NCBI GenBank assembly: GCA_035582835.1
Contig: JAYKAV010002541.1
Location: 696,907-760,906, forward strand
DNA length: 64,000 bases
Reading direction: 5' to 3'
DNA from: Phoebastria nigripes
Taxonomy: Eukaryota > Chordata > Aves > Procellariiformes > Diomedeidae
Made by a program: the position numbers and the translations under genes. Shown here in pieces: positions 1 through 10,890 of the stretch. Numbering within the stretch: the first letter of the stretch is position 1; each line of letters opens with the position of its first letter. The notes below the pieces were generated by a model. It did no database searches and was not told the origin of the DNA. It saw only the letters and a list, made by a program, of their open reading frames with translations.

Positions 1-300
1 TCAGCTGCCCCTTCCGCCTCTCCCGTCACCGTGGCGGCGGGGCGGGGGCGCGGCGGCTTCTCACGCCCGAGCGCTGCGCAGCGCTGCTGAGTGTGCGGCG
101 GCCTGGTGCGGGGGAGGGGGCGTGCCGGGGCCTGCGCCAGGAAGGCTTTTGGGTTTGGGCTCCCTTTAGGTCGGCTTGTGCCGCAGTCAAAATCCCGCCG
201 TGCGGTCAGCGGTGGTTGTACGCTCTGAGAGGAATAACCCAGAGCCCCCTCCGAAGGAAATGGGGGACTCTGCCGTGTTCCTCTGTGCGCGTCTGATGCT
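1..300 (+). promoter_or_regulatory. SARAF: CpG island at the SARAF 5' end
   Basis: The first 200 bases or so are very GC- and CpG-rich, unlike the AT-rich sequence that follows. This lies just upstream of SARAF coding exon 2, so it is read as the right-hand part of the SARAF promoter, exon 1 and start of intron 1. No ATG followed by a signal peptide was found on the + strand before 93, so the start codon and signal-peptide exon probably lie left of the window. A perfect 16-bp palindrome, AGCGCTGCGCAGCGCT, occupies 70-85. Confidence 0.6.
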
Positions 301-432
301 TCTTAGAGCTTTGCCTCTTGAAGAAGCACGCTATTGCGGCCTTTGTATTGCCAGCCTTTTCCCGAAAGGAAGCCCCGGTGGCTAAGGGGAACGNATCTGG
401 ACAAACGTTGACCTTTGTGCTACCTGTTCCAG

Positions 433-608
433 GGAGGGTTCTGCTGAGGGAGGTGCAGGCGCTCACTCTCCACAGAGGTCAGTACACGACATCCCGGCGG
501 ACAGCTGCAGTCCCACAGTTACAGTGCACGGGAGGCACTGCTGGATGTTCCCGTGTCCCTGAGGTGGTTCAGTGTTACAACAAAGGTTGGGATGGCTATG
601 ATGTACAG
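433..608 (+). CDS. SARAF: SARAF exon 2: start of luminal domain
   Basis: The exon follows the acceptor CTGTTCCAG and ends at Q before GTAACT. It encodes RVLLREVQALTLHRGQYTTS and then the cysteine-bearing stretch through NKGWDGYDVQ. The first two bases complete a codon begun in exon 1, and the exon ends in phase 0. Confidence 0.9.
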
Positions 609-3600
609 GTAACTGTTTAAAACTTGTTAAACGTTTAGTGAAATCATCTTCCCCCAGACTTGGTAACTTCTGAAGGAGAAGAGAGTAATGGGCTAGGGTG
701 TCAGTTCAGTTTGCTTTTTGTTAGAGGACCTTTGACAACTAAAGCGTAACCTAAATACTTTTTCGGTTTGGGTTTTCTAGAACTACTGTAGGTATATCTT
801 TGAAATATTCCTGAAAGCTGTAACGTAAAAACAGTGCATAGCAAACCTTCATTGGTTTTAATTAAAATGTTGCTTGAGTTTATAAAATCAAACTCTTCTG
901 AACCCTTGAGGATGGTCTTGCTTTGGTATTGCTGCGTGGATTTCCAATTTTTAGAGTAGAAAGGGCTATAAATATTTGCATTGCTTCAGCTCTGCCTTTT
1001 AAAAACTAAATTTCAGACTTACATTACTTCCTCTTGCATGTTAGTATGGCAGTACTAGTCAGTAAATAGTCATGTTTTGTTAGCTATTAGCTAGGCTTCT
1101 GCCAGTAGATTAACCAGGAATCAAGGCCAAAGACAATTGTGAAAACTAATACAGTATTGTAAAAGTACAGTCAAATTTGAATTGGCAGTTGGTACTGCTG
1201 TCCTGAATTATTAATTTAGAAACTATCCCCCCTCCCCCCCCCGAAATAATGTGTCACTTGCAGTTAGAGGTGATACCTAAGTTCAGATANTTCACGGAAA
1301 CATGAGACTGAGGAATCCGCACATATTCAACAGCAGAGTTGCAATCTGATTGTTAAGTGTTGCATATGAATGCCCAATGATGTCTGTCCCAATTTCTTTT
1401 GATTTCTCTGTGGACATAAATGGAATCAGGTGCACTGGATTTCAGGCTTCCTTATTATATTTTTGTAGTGCCATCCAGTTTACATGGGACAGGTATTTAT
1501 TAAGTAACTGTTGCACAGGATACAGGTTACTTTTGGAATTATTCCTATACCTAAAGAAGGGATACTTCAAAAACCTGTTCAGTGAAGAAAAACAAAATAT
1601 TCCAGAGATGTAACACTTCTGTGTTCGGAAAGATCAGATTTTTTTTAACTTTTAGGATTTTAAAAAACATTCTTAGTTAATTTCAGATTCTTAGTCCTTT
1701 TCAAATTAAGAGCGCTCAGAAATTTCTTACCCTGTGGCCTTTTAAATGATTTGTTAGCAATTACAGCTTTATTTCAGAGCATATTTGGAGAAGCAGACAG
1801 GTATTTTCATCTCTGGAGCAGGAGGTTTTACTTTGTATTGTGTTTATGTTTTCAGTGGCAGTGCAAAGCAGACTTGGAAAATACCTACCGTTTTGGACAG
1901 ATTGAAGTGAGCTGTGAAGGCTACGATTATCCGGATGATCCTTACATCTTAAGAGGCTCCTGTAGTTTGCTGTTCAGGCTAGAGCTGACTGAGGAGGGTG
2001 AAAGGAAAGTGAAGAATGCTGGAAGCTTTGGCTCTGGCTATTACCAGTCAAGGAAGGATTCTTCTGATTCTGGTGCTGGAGCGATTGTTGTAATTGTTCT
2101 TCTGATTCTTGCTTTTGGAGTATACAAGCTCTTCCTCAGTAACCAGCAGCCTCAGCAGAGTTTTGGTGACAGTGATGGATTCAGTAGGCCTTCCTGGCAG
2201 AGTCAGCAGGCACCTCCTCCTCCTGGTTTTAAGTCCAGCTTCACAGGTAGGGCTCTGAGCCATTTACAGTACTCAAAAGAGCAAGCAGGATTGTACTGTT
2301 TTATCTGCAGTAAGTGCAAGTGGGATAGACTTAAAACCAATGCATTGGCAGTTGACTCTGCTGAATGGCTGCAGAGCCTGCAGCCAGCTTTGCGTTCTGT
2401 TCTTTGTTCAAAAGTGAAAATAAGAACTTGGTTTCCCGCAGGCTTTCAGGGCAGGCTGTGCAGCAAGCTGCCCTTTGAACCTTTGAAAATCCATCTCTCC
2501 ATGCTCTGCAAATGTTCTTTTCATACTCTGTGAAATATGAGGATTGTGACAGGGAAGAATAATTTTCATAAATAATCTGGAAGAGAGGATAGTCTCACGC
2601 AGGCAGAAACAAACTCATGCCAAAGAAGTGCTTTGAAACTTTACAGAAGGGTCTTTCAGCCGTTGAACTGCTGACCCCTGATTTCATTCACAAAACAGTT
2701 GATAGAGTTGAGTATCAGGTACCAGTCCTCTGTTTAACAGGTGCTTCAGTGTAGTCCCAGTGGTTGAAAGGTTTGATTCCCAGAGCAGAGAACAGTCTCT
2801 GTGAACTATCATTAGAGGTGCAGCACCTGAATCTCGTGGTGCCTTTCATCTGAAGTTGGAAACTGTAAAAGCAGCGACAAGGCTGCTGCTAGGAAAAGAT
2901 GCACTTTTTCTTTTCCCAGAAAACTGATGACTCTTGTCACTTAATAAATGGACTGTCTTAGATGGTCATAGTGTCTAAGGGAAATAAACATTCATCTGGT
3001 GTCTGACCAACTCATTAAACCCTGTGAACATGTGAAATGCTCACAGCACTGGAACTCAAATTATATTCTGGCAAGTTGCATAATCTCCATCTTTTTTTGT
3101 GAGATAGACAAGGGGTTCTATCAAGTAAATAAATAGCAAGGATTATGTTCACTTAGTCAAAAGCTTCTATTTTAGTAATGCTTGTTAATGCTTTCTTCCA
3201 GGTTTGCTCAAGCCACTCAGCCAACAGAGGGTGCCAGTATAACTTTTTTGGATACCCTTGTGCAGGGCATGTGCAGCAGAAGCTTTCAGATATACCTGCA
3301 GCAGAAAATTAAAGGGGTTCTGCTTCTGTATTACTAGTGGCTTTGCAAATTGGTTTCCATGTAGTTATTGCAGACTTCAGACAGTCTGTCTATGCTGCGT
3401 GTGCGTCAGCGACTTTGTGTGTGCATGCCAGTTGCCACTGGCGTTATTGTGGTAGTTACTAAGAGCCCTGGTCATAAGACAGGGCTCTGTCGTACTGGGC
3501 ACAGGCAAAACAGAGTGAAGGGTTACTTTCTGTCCTGTTCCTTGTCAATTAATTGCACCAAGGCATTTTTCATTTAGGAGTCTGAAATCTAGCAAGGGTA

Positions 3601-6600
3601 GGGCCTTGAAAATGTTTTCTTGATTAATACTGAAAATTGAGACACACAAAATGCATGTTGGGAGCCATATAAGGCTTAACTTACGGCATGTTTAGTAACG
3701 AATGTCAGTGATTTCTCCTTAGATTTCAAACAGTGTAAGGAGGAAACCTCTTGAATGTAGGGCCAGCTTAAAAATATTAAGTGTTATGCTACTTCATGCA
3801 TTTAGTATCTGCCTTAAGTTTTGACAGTGGAGCAAAAGCACATCTCTGAGTGTGTATGTCCATGTGTTCCAGGAATGTATCAGTCTTTGAAAATCTGGAC
3901 AGTAATGAAAAGCAATGTCATTAACTTATTGCTGTTAATATTTAATTTGCCTCATTTTAAATCCCCTTAACATGCAGAATGCGTCCTGTGAAACTTGTTT
4001 AGCTAGACTATCTTAATTAAATTCTGCTTTTTCTCTGTTAGTGGTTTGCCATGATCCTTAATGTTTACTCTAGGTATTTCAACAAAAAATGACTCAGTTT
4101 TCTGAGTCAGTGTTCAGCCATGGTTCTTGGAACAAATGAGTTGGTTCCTCTCCCTGATTAACATCATTTTTACAGTAAATGAAGTACTTTTTTTTGTTTT
4201 GTTTTTGTTCCAAATCAGCATAGTTTAATGGGTATATCATCCCAATGAGAGTTTGTCTTTCTCCCAAGGCATTCAAAATGAAATTCAGTATCAAATCCAA
4301 CGTAGACTTAAACTGATTATTTAAATTTTTTTTTTTTTTAATCTTCCATGACTTCAAACAATCCACACTAGCTTGAAGACAAACCAGGCCCTGTGTAACT
4401 TCTACACACAAAATCTCTGGTCCGCTTGTTTAGGTGGGCGTATTTCAGGAGACCGTAATCTTCAGTCCTTGCCTTTTACACTTCCTTATGTGTTAAACCT
4501 GTGGTTGAGCTTATTCTTGCAGCCTTGTTTTTCTCTAGACCAGAAAATGATTGTCCTTTGTTTTTGCGTCTTCTCTTTTTATTTCTAAATGGAAGGCATT
4601 TGGTTCTCAGTCAGAACCTCATGTTATGCAGGTCACGTGAAAAATCTATGACTCTCCTCCCCCCACAACCCACTTGATATGCTTGCAGTTTCATCAAGGT
4701 ATTTGTCAAGCTTGGTGACTCATGCATAATAAAAAACATTGCAATGTGATTGCAGTTAGCCTGTCTTTTGATAACAAATACCTGACTGGAATTACCAGAA
4801 ACAATACAAAGTAATGTTAGCCATTGGACTGAGCCACTGTTACTCAAAATGTGCAGCTGTTTTGAGTGAGATTAGAAGCAGTGTGTCCTAGTGGTTAGTT
4901 CACTCTTTGGTATTATGTGCTTGTTTTCTGTTCCTGCGACTGCTTCTGGCTGTGAGATTGAGTGGAAGCTGATTTTTAACATAAAACTCTTTATATTATT
5001 TAGTGTTCGTTTCTATGGTTTTTTTCTTGCTTTCCAAACTGTGAGGCTTTTCAAGTTAAGCTTGATCAAGAATCTACTGAAATCAGGAGGAGTTTATGGT
5101 CTAATTTTCCATTATCTTTAAAAGAGGAGAGTCTTGTTGCAACAGCTGGCCTGAGGATTAGGTGCCACTAACTGATATGTTTTCCATTTTCATTTTTTTG
5201 TTTAAGAAGGCAACAGCTTTGGGACTCATTCCAGTCATGGAACCAATTCAGGACCAGGATTTTGGACTGGATTAGGAGCAGGAGGCTTGCTAGGCTACTT
5301 GGCTGGCAATCACAGGTAAAATATGCATGATAACAGATTTTAACTATTTAAGCTTTCAGGGGGTATGCCATATACTATGTTTACATTGCTTCTGAGCTTT
5401 CAGGCCTGTATCATTCAAGCTATAAAATCCTACCTCTAGAACAATTTTGAGGAGCAATCTATAGGTCCAGCAGCAGAGACATTTTAAACATTGTCGTGGT
5501 TTAACCCCAGCCGGCAGCTAAGCACCACACAGCCGCTCTCTCACTCCCCCCTGGTGGGATGGGGGAGAGAATCAGAAGAGTAAAAGTGAGAAAACTCATG
5601 GGTTGAGATAAAGACAGTTTAATAGGGAAAGCAAAAGCCATGCATGCAAGCAAAGCAAAACAAGGAATTCATTCACTACTTCCCACCGGCAGGCAGGTGT
5701 TCAGCCATCTCCAGGAAAGCAGGGCTCCATCACGCGTAACGGTGACTTGGGAAGACAAACGCCATNACTCCGAATGTCCCCCCTTCCTCCTTCTTCCCCC
5801 AGCTTTATATACTGAGCATGACGTCATATGGTGTGGAATACCCNGTTGGCCAGTTGGGTTAGCTGTCCTGACTATGCTCCCTCCCAGCTTCTTGTGCACC
5901 TGGCAGAGCATGGGAAGCTGAAAAGTCCTTGACTAGTAGACTACTTAACACACTGATGTTTTTAGTTGTTGCTATCAACATTATTCTCATACTAAATCCA
6001 AAACATAGCACTATANCANCTACTAGGAAGAAAATTAACTCTATCCCAGCCGAAACCAGGACAAACATGTTTCTGGGGAAGAAGAATTGGGAGGACTGAC
6101 GTACTTCATTCTGCTTTAGCTGATTACTCTGACCTGGCATGATGGCCTGCAAATTTAAAATGAGCATTTAAACATCCATCTGCAGACTGCCTTAAAACAC
6201 AGATAATAATATTAAGCATAAAACCATCTGTAGATAGGTCTCTTGTACCAGTGTCGTCTTTCCTAAAGTCAGTCTGGATGGCAGCTGCTCTTCTGTGATA
6301 CTCAGTGTGGTCGGATTAAACAGCCTTTAATCTACAGTCTCCTAATGGCCCATGTATGGAAATCCAAGAGGTGTGGTTTTCCAAAGGATTTGTAGGTCAT
6401 ATGTAAGTTGCATTTTGGAAAAATGTAACACAAACAACATTCAAAAGCAGTTTCAGTGCTGGAGTAAACATCTGCTGGTCATATTTGCTAAACACTTTTA
6501 AACATTTAAAATGCATCATTTTTAGATAAACAGTTTAAAGGGAGCAATTGCTACCATTTTAGGCTTCACTAGAGAAAAATATGTGGCTCCTGCAGGGAAT

Positions 6601-8447
6601 CTTTAGAGCCCAAGCAGTTTCCTCTATTTATCAAATAACTGCACATGTATCAAGTCTAATCCTGTAGGAATGCAGTAATATAACACATTAAATATAACCA
6701 TATATGTTTTTATATATTGAAAGTTTGGGAGTAAGAGATCATGTGAACAGGAGTGTGTTAAAGCATCTTCCTCCATTGTAAAGTTTTTTGGTAAGGACAG
6801 AAGCCTTATCAGGTTTGCCTGTTTATTAAGGAAGTAAAAACTTGGGACGTAAGAGAATTTCTAAAGTGTCTAATGTGTAGTCTTGATCACATAGAGTCAA
6901 GTAAGGTGAAACTGGGACAGTGATGCCATCAACAGCAGAAATTGTCTATAAATTCACTTTGAGCAGAGCTTTAGAGGTTGAAAGGTCATATCTTGTTCTA
7001 TTATATTAACCCTGCTAAGAATTCTTAAAAGGTATAACATATTAAAGGTCTTATTGACTTGATATTTCTTGAGTCTTAAATACATGACCCTTGTATTTAA
7101 GCATTGTATTTATGTATTATCTACATACAGGTTTGTTCCTTGATTTCCACACCCCACTCCACCCCCACCCCCCCATTTCAGTAGCCACCTCTTATTGTTC
7201 AAGATTAGAGGCCTAACTGAATATTTAAGTCCAAATACATGAACAAGCTTCCTAACTTGGGCTTCTTTTCTTTTAGAACAGTCTTTGGTCCACTGTTTGG
7301 TTTAGGGTTTTTTTTTTTCAGTTATTAGAAATGAGTGAGTCAAAGGTCATGATGTGTTAGTCTTATTGATACAACCTTTTCAAGATGAAAACATCCCTCT
7401 GTTCTGTTAACTTTTTGTTTTACGTGGCTGGGACGTAGGTGTTACCAAAATGCATTTAAGCTCCAGATGTCAAGTCTACTTTCTTGCCTGACAGAATTTC
7501 AGAGGGAAAAATTTCCTCATTGGCAATTGTTAGAATTGCTTACCCTGAAGAATGAGGTTTAACTTCCTTTTGGAAGTCTACAGATGTTATTGTGACAACG
7601 CTGGATATCCTTGCTATCAACATATATGTTGATTATATTCAATAGGAAGATTTCCAGCTTTGAAACAACTGCCTGCTTACAGTTTTCCCCCAGAGACACA
7701 GTCCCCTTGTTGTTTGGAATGGTAATTCCTTCATTTTTCATAAGGGCACTAATGAAGCCTTCCTTCTACTCTTGTTTCTCATCAGAGCACAGCCACGTTC
7801 CCCATATTACAATATGTGGACAGATCCCACAGCTGCACCTCCCATGAATGGGCAGTCAAGCAATTCCACACAAGGTAGCAGTTCAGGAACAAGAACTGCT
7901 TCTGGTAAGGCAAAAGACCTTTTAATCTCNTGAAGCTTGAGAGACTTTGACCTGTCAAAAATACACAGATATTAGTTGAGGTTCAGCGAGCATTCTTTGT
8001 TTTATTTTACCACTTGATACAGCTGGGCGTGTAACAATGTCCCTTATTTCCATTTCCTGTGGAAGCAGGGCAGTATTGTGGGGCATGAAACTCCCCACAG
8101 GCCTACAATGGGCATAGTGCCGCCAGCACTGGGTTTGTCTTCATCTGCAAGGTGCATTTGTTTAAGGCTTTCCCCTTTGGTGTGCCCTTCTCTAGCAAAC
8201 ATGTACAAACATGATTTCTCTGTAGAAAGCAGGTTGTCTAATCTGCAAGAATAGAATATTTTTCAGGCCAGTCAGCTCAACAGTTGCTTGCTGTTCTACT
8301 TTGTGAATATGTTTAACTCATCTCACTTACCACCTTTAGCCTTTTTAGAACTGGGGAGAGCCCAGTGGAAAGGCTGTGGTGGAGCTGACACTTTTTTTTT
8401 TATTTTTTTTCTCCTTTGCAGGCTTTGGGGGCACAAAACGAAGATGA
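433..8447 (+). CDS. SARAF: SARAF, store-operated calcium entry-associated regulatory factor (5' partial)
   Basis: SARAF (formerly TMEM66) is a single-pass ER membrane protein that promotes slow inactivation of STIM1/ORAI store-operated calcium entry. Five coding exons are joined: 433-608, 1856-2246, 5207-5315, 7786-7904 and 8422-8447, giving 272 residues and a stop. The phases agree at every junction and all introns are GT-AG. The luminal part keeps the family motifs ALTLHRGQYTTSRR, CTGGTAGC, NKGWDGYDVQ and VSCEGYD. A hydrophobic membrane segment (AIVVIVLLILAFGVYKLFL) follows, then a cytosolic Gly/Ser/Pro-rich tail with PPPPGFKSSFT and GPGFWTGLG, ending in TASGFGGTKRR. Human SARAF is 339 residues. 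The missing start, with the signal peptide, is exon 1, outside the window. The gene lies upstream of REST on the same strand. Confidence 0.95.
609..1855 (+). other. SARAF intron 2
   Basis: AT-rich intron with a C-rich run near 1227-1242. The open frame at 1350-1613 resembles no known protein. Nothing else recognised. Confidence 0.7.
1856..2246 (+). CDS. SARAF: SARAF exon 3: luminal domain, membrane segment and first cytosolic part
   Basis: The exon lies between TTTTCAG and GTAGGG and starts with WQCKADLENTYRFGQ. It carries the conserved VSCEGYD...LRGSC cysteines, a Ser/Asp-rich juxtamembrane piece, a transmembrane helix of about 19 residues, and the proline-rich PPPPGFKSSFT. It ends in phase 1. 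The frame stays open past the donor to 2533, but that extension has no SARAF similarity and is intron. Confidence 0.93.
2247..5206 (+). other. SARAF intron 3
   Basis: About 3 kb of AT-rich intron. No repeat family was recognised. The one structured spot is a pair of inverted AP-1-type heptamers around 4090-4108. Confidence 0.7.
5207..5315 (+). CDS. SARAF: SARAF exon 4: Gly-rich cytosolic segment
   Basis: The acceptor is TTTAAG and the donor is GTAAAA. The exon encodes GNSFGTHSSHGTNSGPGFWT and then GLGAGGLLGYLAGNH, matching the GPGFWTGLGTGGILGYLFGS region of human SARAF. It enters in phase 1 and leaves in phase 2. Confidence 0.92.
5316..7785 (+). other. SARAF intron 4
   Basis: This 2.5-kb intron contains the solo LTR at 5492-6063. 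The rest is AT-rich with no recognisable feature. Confidence 0.75.
5492..6063 (-). mobile_element. Solo LTR of an avian endogenous retrovirus
   Basis: This 572-bp element begins TGTCCTGGTTTCGGCTGGGA on the minus strand and ends GGTTAAACCACGACA, so it has TG...CA ends. It is flanked by a perfect 5-bp target duplication, AACAT, at 5487-5491 and 6064-6068. On the minus strand a TATATAAA box lies at about 5803-5814, and an ATTAAA poly(A) signal maps to 5618-5623, giving the U3-R order of an LTR. No internal retroviral sequence, primer-binding site or second LTR is present, so it is a solo LTR left by recombination. The terminal sequence is one I know as widespread in bird genomes. The 5-bp duplication fits an ERVL-like or class I element, but the exact subfamily is not assigned. 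It lies antisense inside SARAF intron 4. Confidence 0.9.
7786..7904 (+). CDS. SARAF: SARAF exon 5: Ser/Pro-rich tail
   Basis: The exon lies between CTCATCAG and GTAAGG. It encodes RAQPRSPYYNMWTDPTAAPP followed by a Ser/Gly/Asn-rich stretch ending in GTRTAS, comparable to the human KTRTASG end. The middle is poorly conserved compared with human, as expected for a low-complexity tail. Confidence 0.88.
7905..8421 (+). other. SARAF intron 5
   Basis: Short intron with a T-rich tract before the 3' splice site at about 8390-8416. Nothing else seen. Confidence 0.75.
8422..8447 (+). CDS. SARAF: SARAF exon 6: last seven residues and stop
   Basis: After the acceptor TTTGCAG, this 26-bp coding piece completes G and encodes FGGTKRR and then TGA. 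It matches the human ending YGGTRRR, a basic C-terminus typical of an ER membrane protein. It is too short to find by open-frame length and was placed by phase and homology. Confidence 0.88.
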
Positions 8448-10890
8448 AATCCTTGACGTTATTACATCTGAGTGATTGAACTAAATCTTCCTGTGTGCTA
8501 GCACTTTTTTTATTAGCAGTAGGCTTCAGAAGTGGTTGTGAGAAGAGGTGTGAAGGACTAGGCAAAGAATTCCTCTCTTTCCCTGAGGAAATGTGGACTC
8601 TCCCTCTTGTTTAGGGTATTACAGGTACTGGAACATCCACTATTTCACAACAGCAGCTTCTCATAAGATACAAAACTCATCCAAGTTAAGAAGAGTGATG
8701 TTACAGTGCCTATATGTCTGTCTGTACTTGAGGGATTATGGCAATGGTAGCCTTACCAGATTTTCAAAGCAAGTAGCTTACTCATGTTCTGGGCTTAATT
8801 TCATTTAATCCAGAATTTCTGAGTTTTTCTTTTTCTTGGTGCTCCAGCATCTGAAAGGCCTAGTGTGTAATCCACCTGATATCTAAGGGGTGCTGCTCTT
8901 TGAAGCTACTTCTGTTTGTCTTTGTAAAATTCATGTGAACATTACTGTAAGTGCAATCAGCTACTCAGATGGATGTTGGGGTTTTTCTTCAGTGGAAAAG
9001 AGCAAAACTAGAGAGAGCGAGCGAGTGAGAGACACTAACATTATATTAATGTTTGTATCTGTGCTATGTGACTATTGGAGCCAAAATTTGCAGATTCGAG
9101 GACATTCCATGTTTTAGGGTTTACCCAAGTGGCTGTGCAAACCTGGGGGATTTTGTGTATAAATTATTGAGAAAAAAAAAAGGCGGGGGGGGGGCGGGGA
9201 ACTGAAATGAGACAAGATGGTCCTTCTCTAATTTGGACCTTTTTCTGGAAGACTGAGGTCATTTAAATTCAGGTGGCTACAGACACTTTGCCCACATTGA
9301 GGCTCCAGACTTTTCTTTTTACGGTGGATGTTAGCAATGCTATGAAAACTTCTGATGTGAACTGGCTTATATCTCAGCCCCTGTCTGTCCTGCTAGATGA
9401 CCTATCCAGGGCACAGTAAAACAAAGGTGCTCATTGCAAGAGGGAAGGGAGTGTTCTTAGTCCAAGGCTGGTGGTATCTCTAGAACATAGCAGGCCTTGA
9501 GACTAAGCAAAGAAAGGAAATTGAATGTCTAATGGCTTTTAAACTTTCCCAAATACACTTTTTAAAAGTAAAGCGCTGTCAAAGAGCAGGAAGCAGAGAG
9601 GCCTTGCTTTGTTCTCTAATGATATTTTGGGGCTCTGAGAAGCGTCATATAGTTCTTGTGTGATTGACTGTGCCCTTGGAGAGGCATTGCTGAAAAAAAA
9701 ACCCCAGAAATTTCTCAGGATTGGGGAGGGGACAGGGGAAGACTGAAAAATGGGCTCCTTGAGCACCAGGTCTTCTCCAGAGGCCATNCTAATACAGCTT
9801 AGAAGTTTGTGTGTGTGTGCACAGCTTTTCTATGCTGGCAGCAGTCTGAGAAGCATAGCTTTCATCCTTGTGAAAATACTGTGTCTGGGAATTGATGTAA
9901 ACTATTACAGCAAAAGCAAAGCACTGTTTTGCTGATACAAGCTGCATCTCCACAAGGAGATTTAGCAGGTATGGTTAGTCTAGGAAAGTGACTTCAGTGT
10001 TACTCATCAAAAAGCAACTATGTCCATTCATAGTACAAGAAATAATTGGCTCAAATGATAATGCCTGAGTTCAATGTCTGGCTTAAGCAACAACAACAAA
10101 AAAATACATAGAAATCTTCAAGAAGTCAACAGAAGCTACGAAAGAGTGTAGAGCTTGCGCTGAAAACATGGGAATCATGATAAAATTGATAACTTGAGGA
10201 TAAAATAGTGGTTTGCTGCTCAGAGCTGCTTGAGGATTAGGGGAAAATAACTTCATTAACAGCCTGCTCTATCAGCCTAGAAAGCGGGGAAATGGCAAAG
10301 ACCTTACTGTTGGCCTATTAGAAAGTTTTACCTTTTATGAGAAGTGCGTGATAAATCTTTTATCTTTTTGACCAAATATAGCAAAATAATGTAGTTTAAA
10401 TGTGGAGTTTTTACTTATTTCTAAGTGTATTCAGGTTGAAATTTGTCACAGTCAATACTCTGTTTGCCAACCANTTACATAACAATGAAACGATTTTTCC
10501 TAACTGTTTGGGTAGTTTGAAGCTGAAGTTTGCTCTCAGATTATAATGTGTTATAAAATGTTTTAGACAACGTTTTCATTTGTATTTACAGTTTCTGCAT
10601 GAAATGTGTTTTGATGTATAAACCCAATGAATTACCATAGTTTCTGAATCTGTTTGTAGGATATTTTTCCCCTTCCCTTTGATAAAGTAATGAAATAAGT
10701 GAATAAGGGGTAGTTCTGTCTTTAAAGCACTGTCTTGAGCCCTGCAGGGATGGCACTGTCTGTTTTTCAGGGTTGGCTATGTCTCATCATCAACTTCCCA
10801 GCTGGTGTAATAACAGCCTTCACCCCCAGATGCAGAGCTGGTAAGCTGTATATTTTGTTTCAACAAAATAAAACAATACTGGGAATAGAG
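8448..10890 (+). other. SARAF: Probable SARAF 3' UTR with poly(A) signal
   Basis: The first canonical AATAAA after the stop codon that I found is at 10867-10872, followed by T-rich sequence. This suggests a 3' UTR of about 2.4 kb. The stretch includes an A run followed by a G run at about 9170-9200. No transcript evidence is available here, and shorter ends using non-canonical signals are possible. Confidence 0.5.

Noticed and set aside
2247..2533. C-terminal extension of SARAF exon 3 by reading through the donor
   Set aside because: The extension has no SARAF similarity, while the downstream exons continue the known tail in phase.
9376..9400. Possible reverse RE1 site in the SARAF 3' UTR
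   Set aside because: CTGTC and TGCT match but the invariant GG before TGCTGA does not, leaving too many mismatches.
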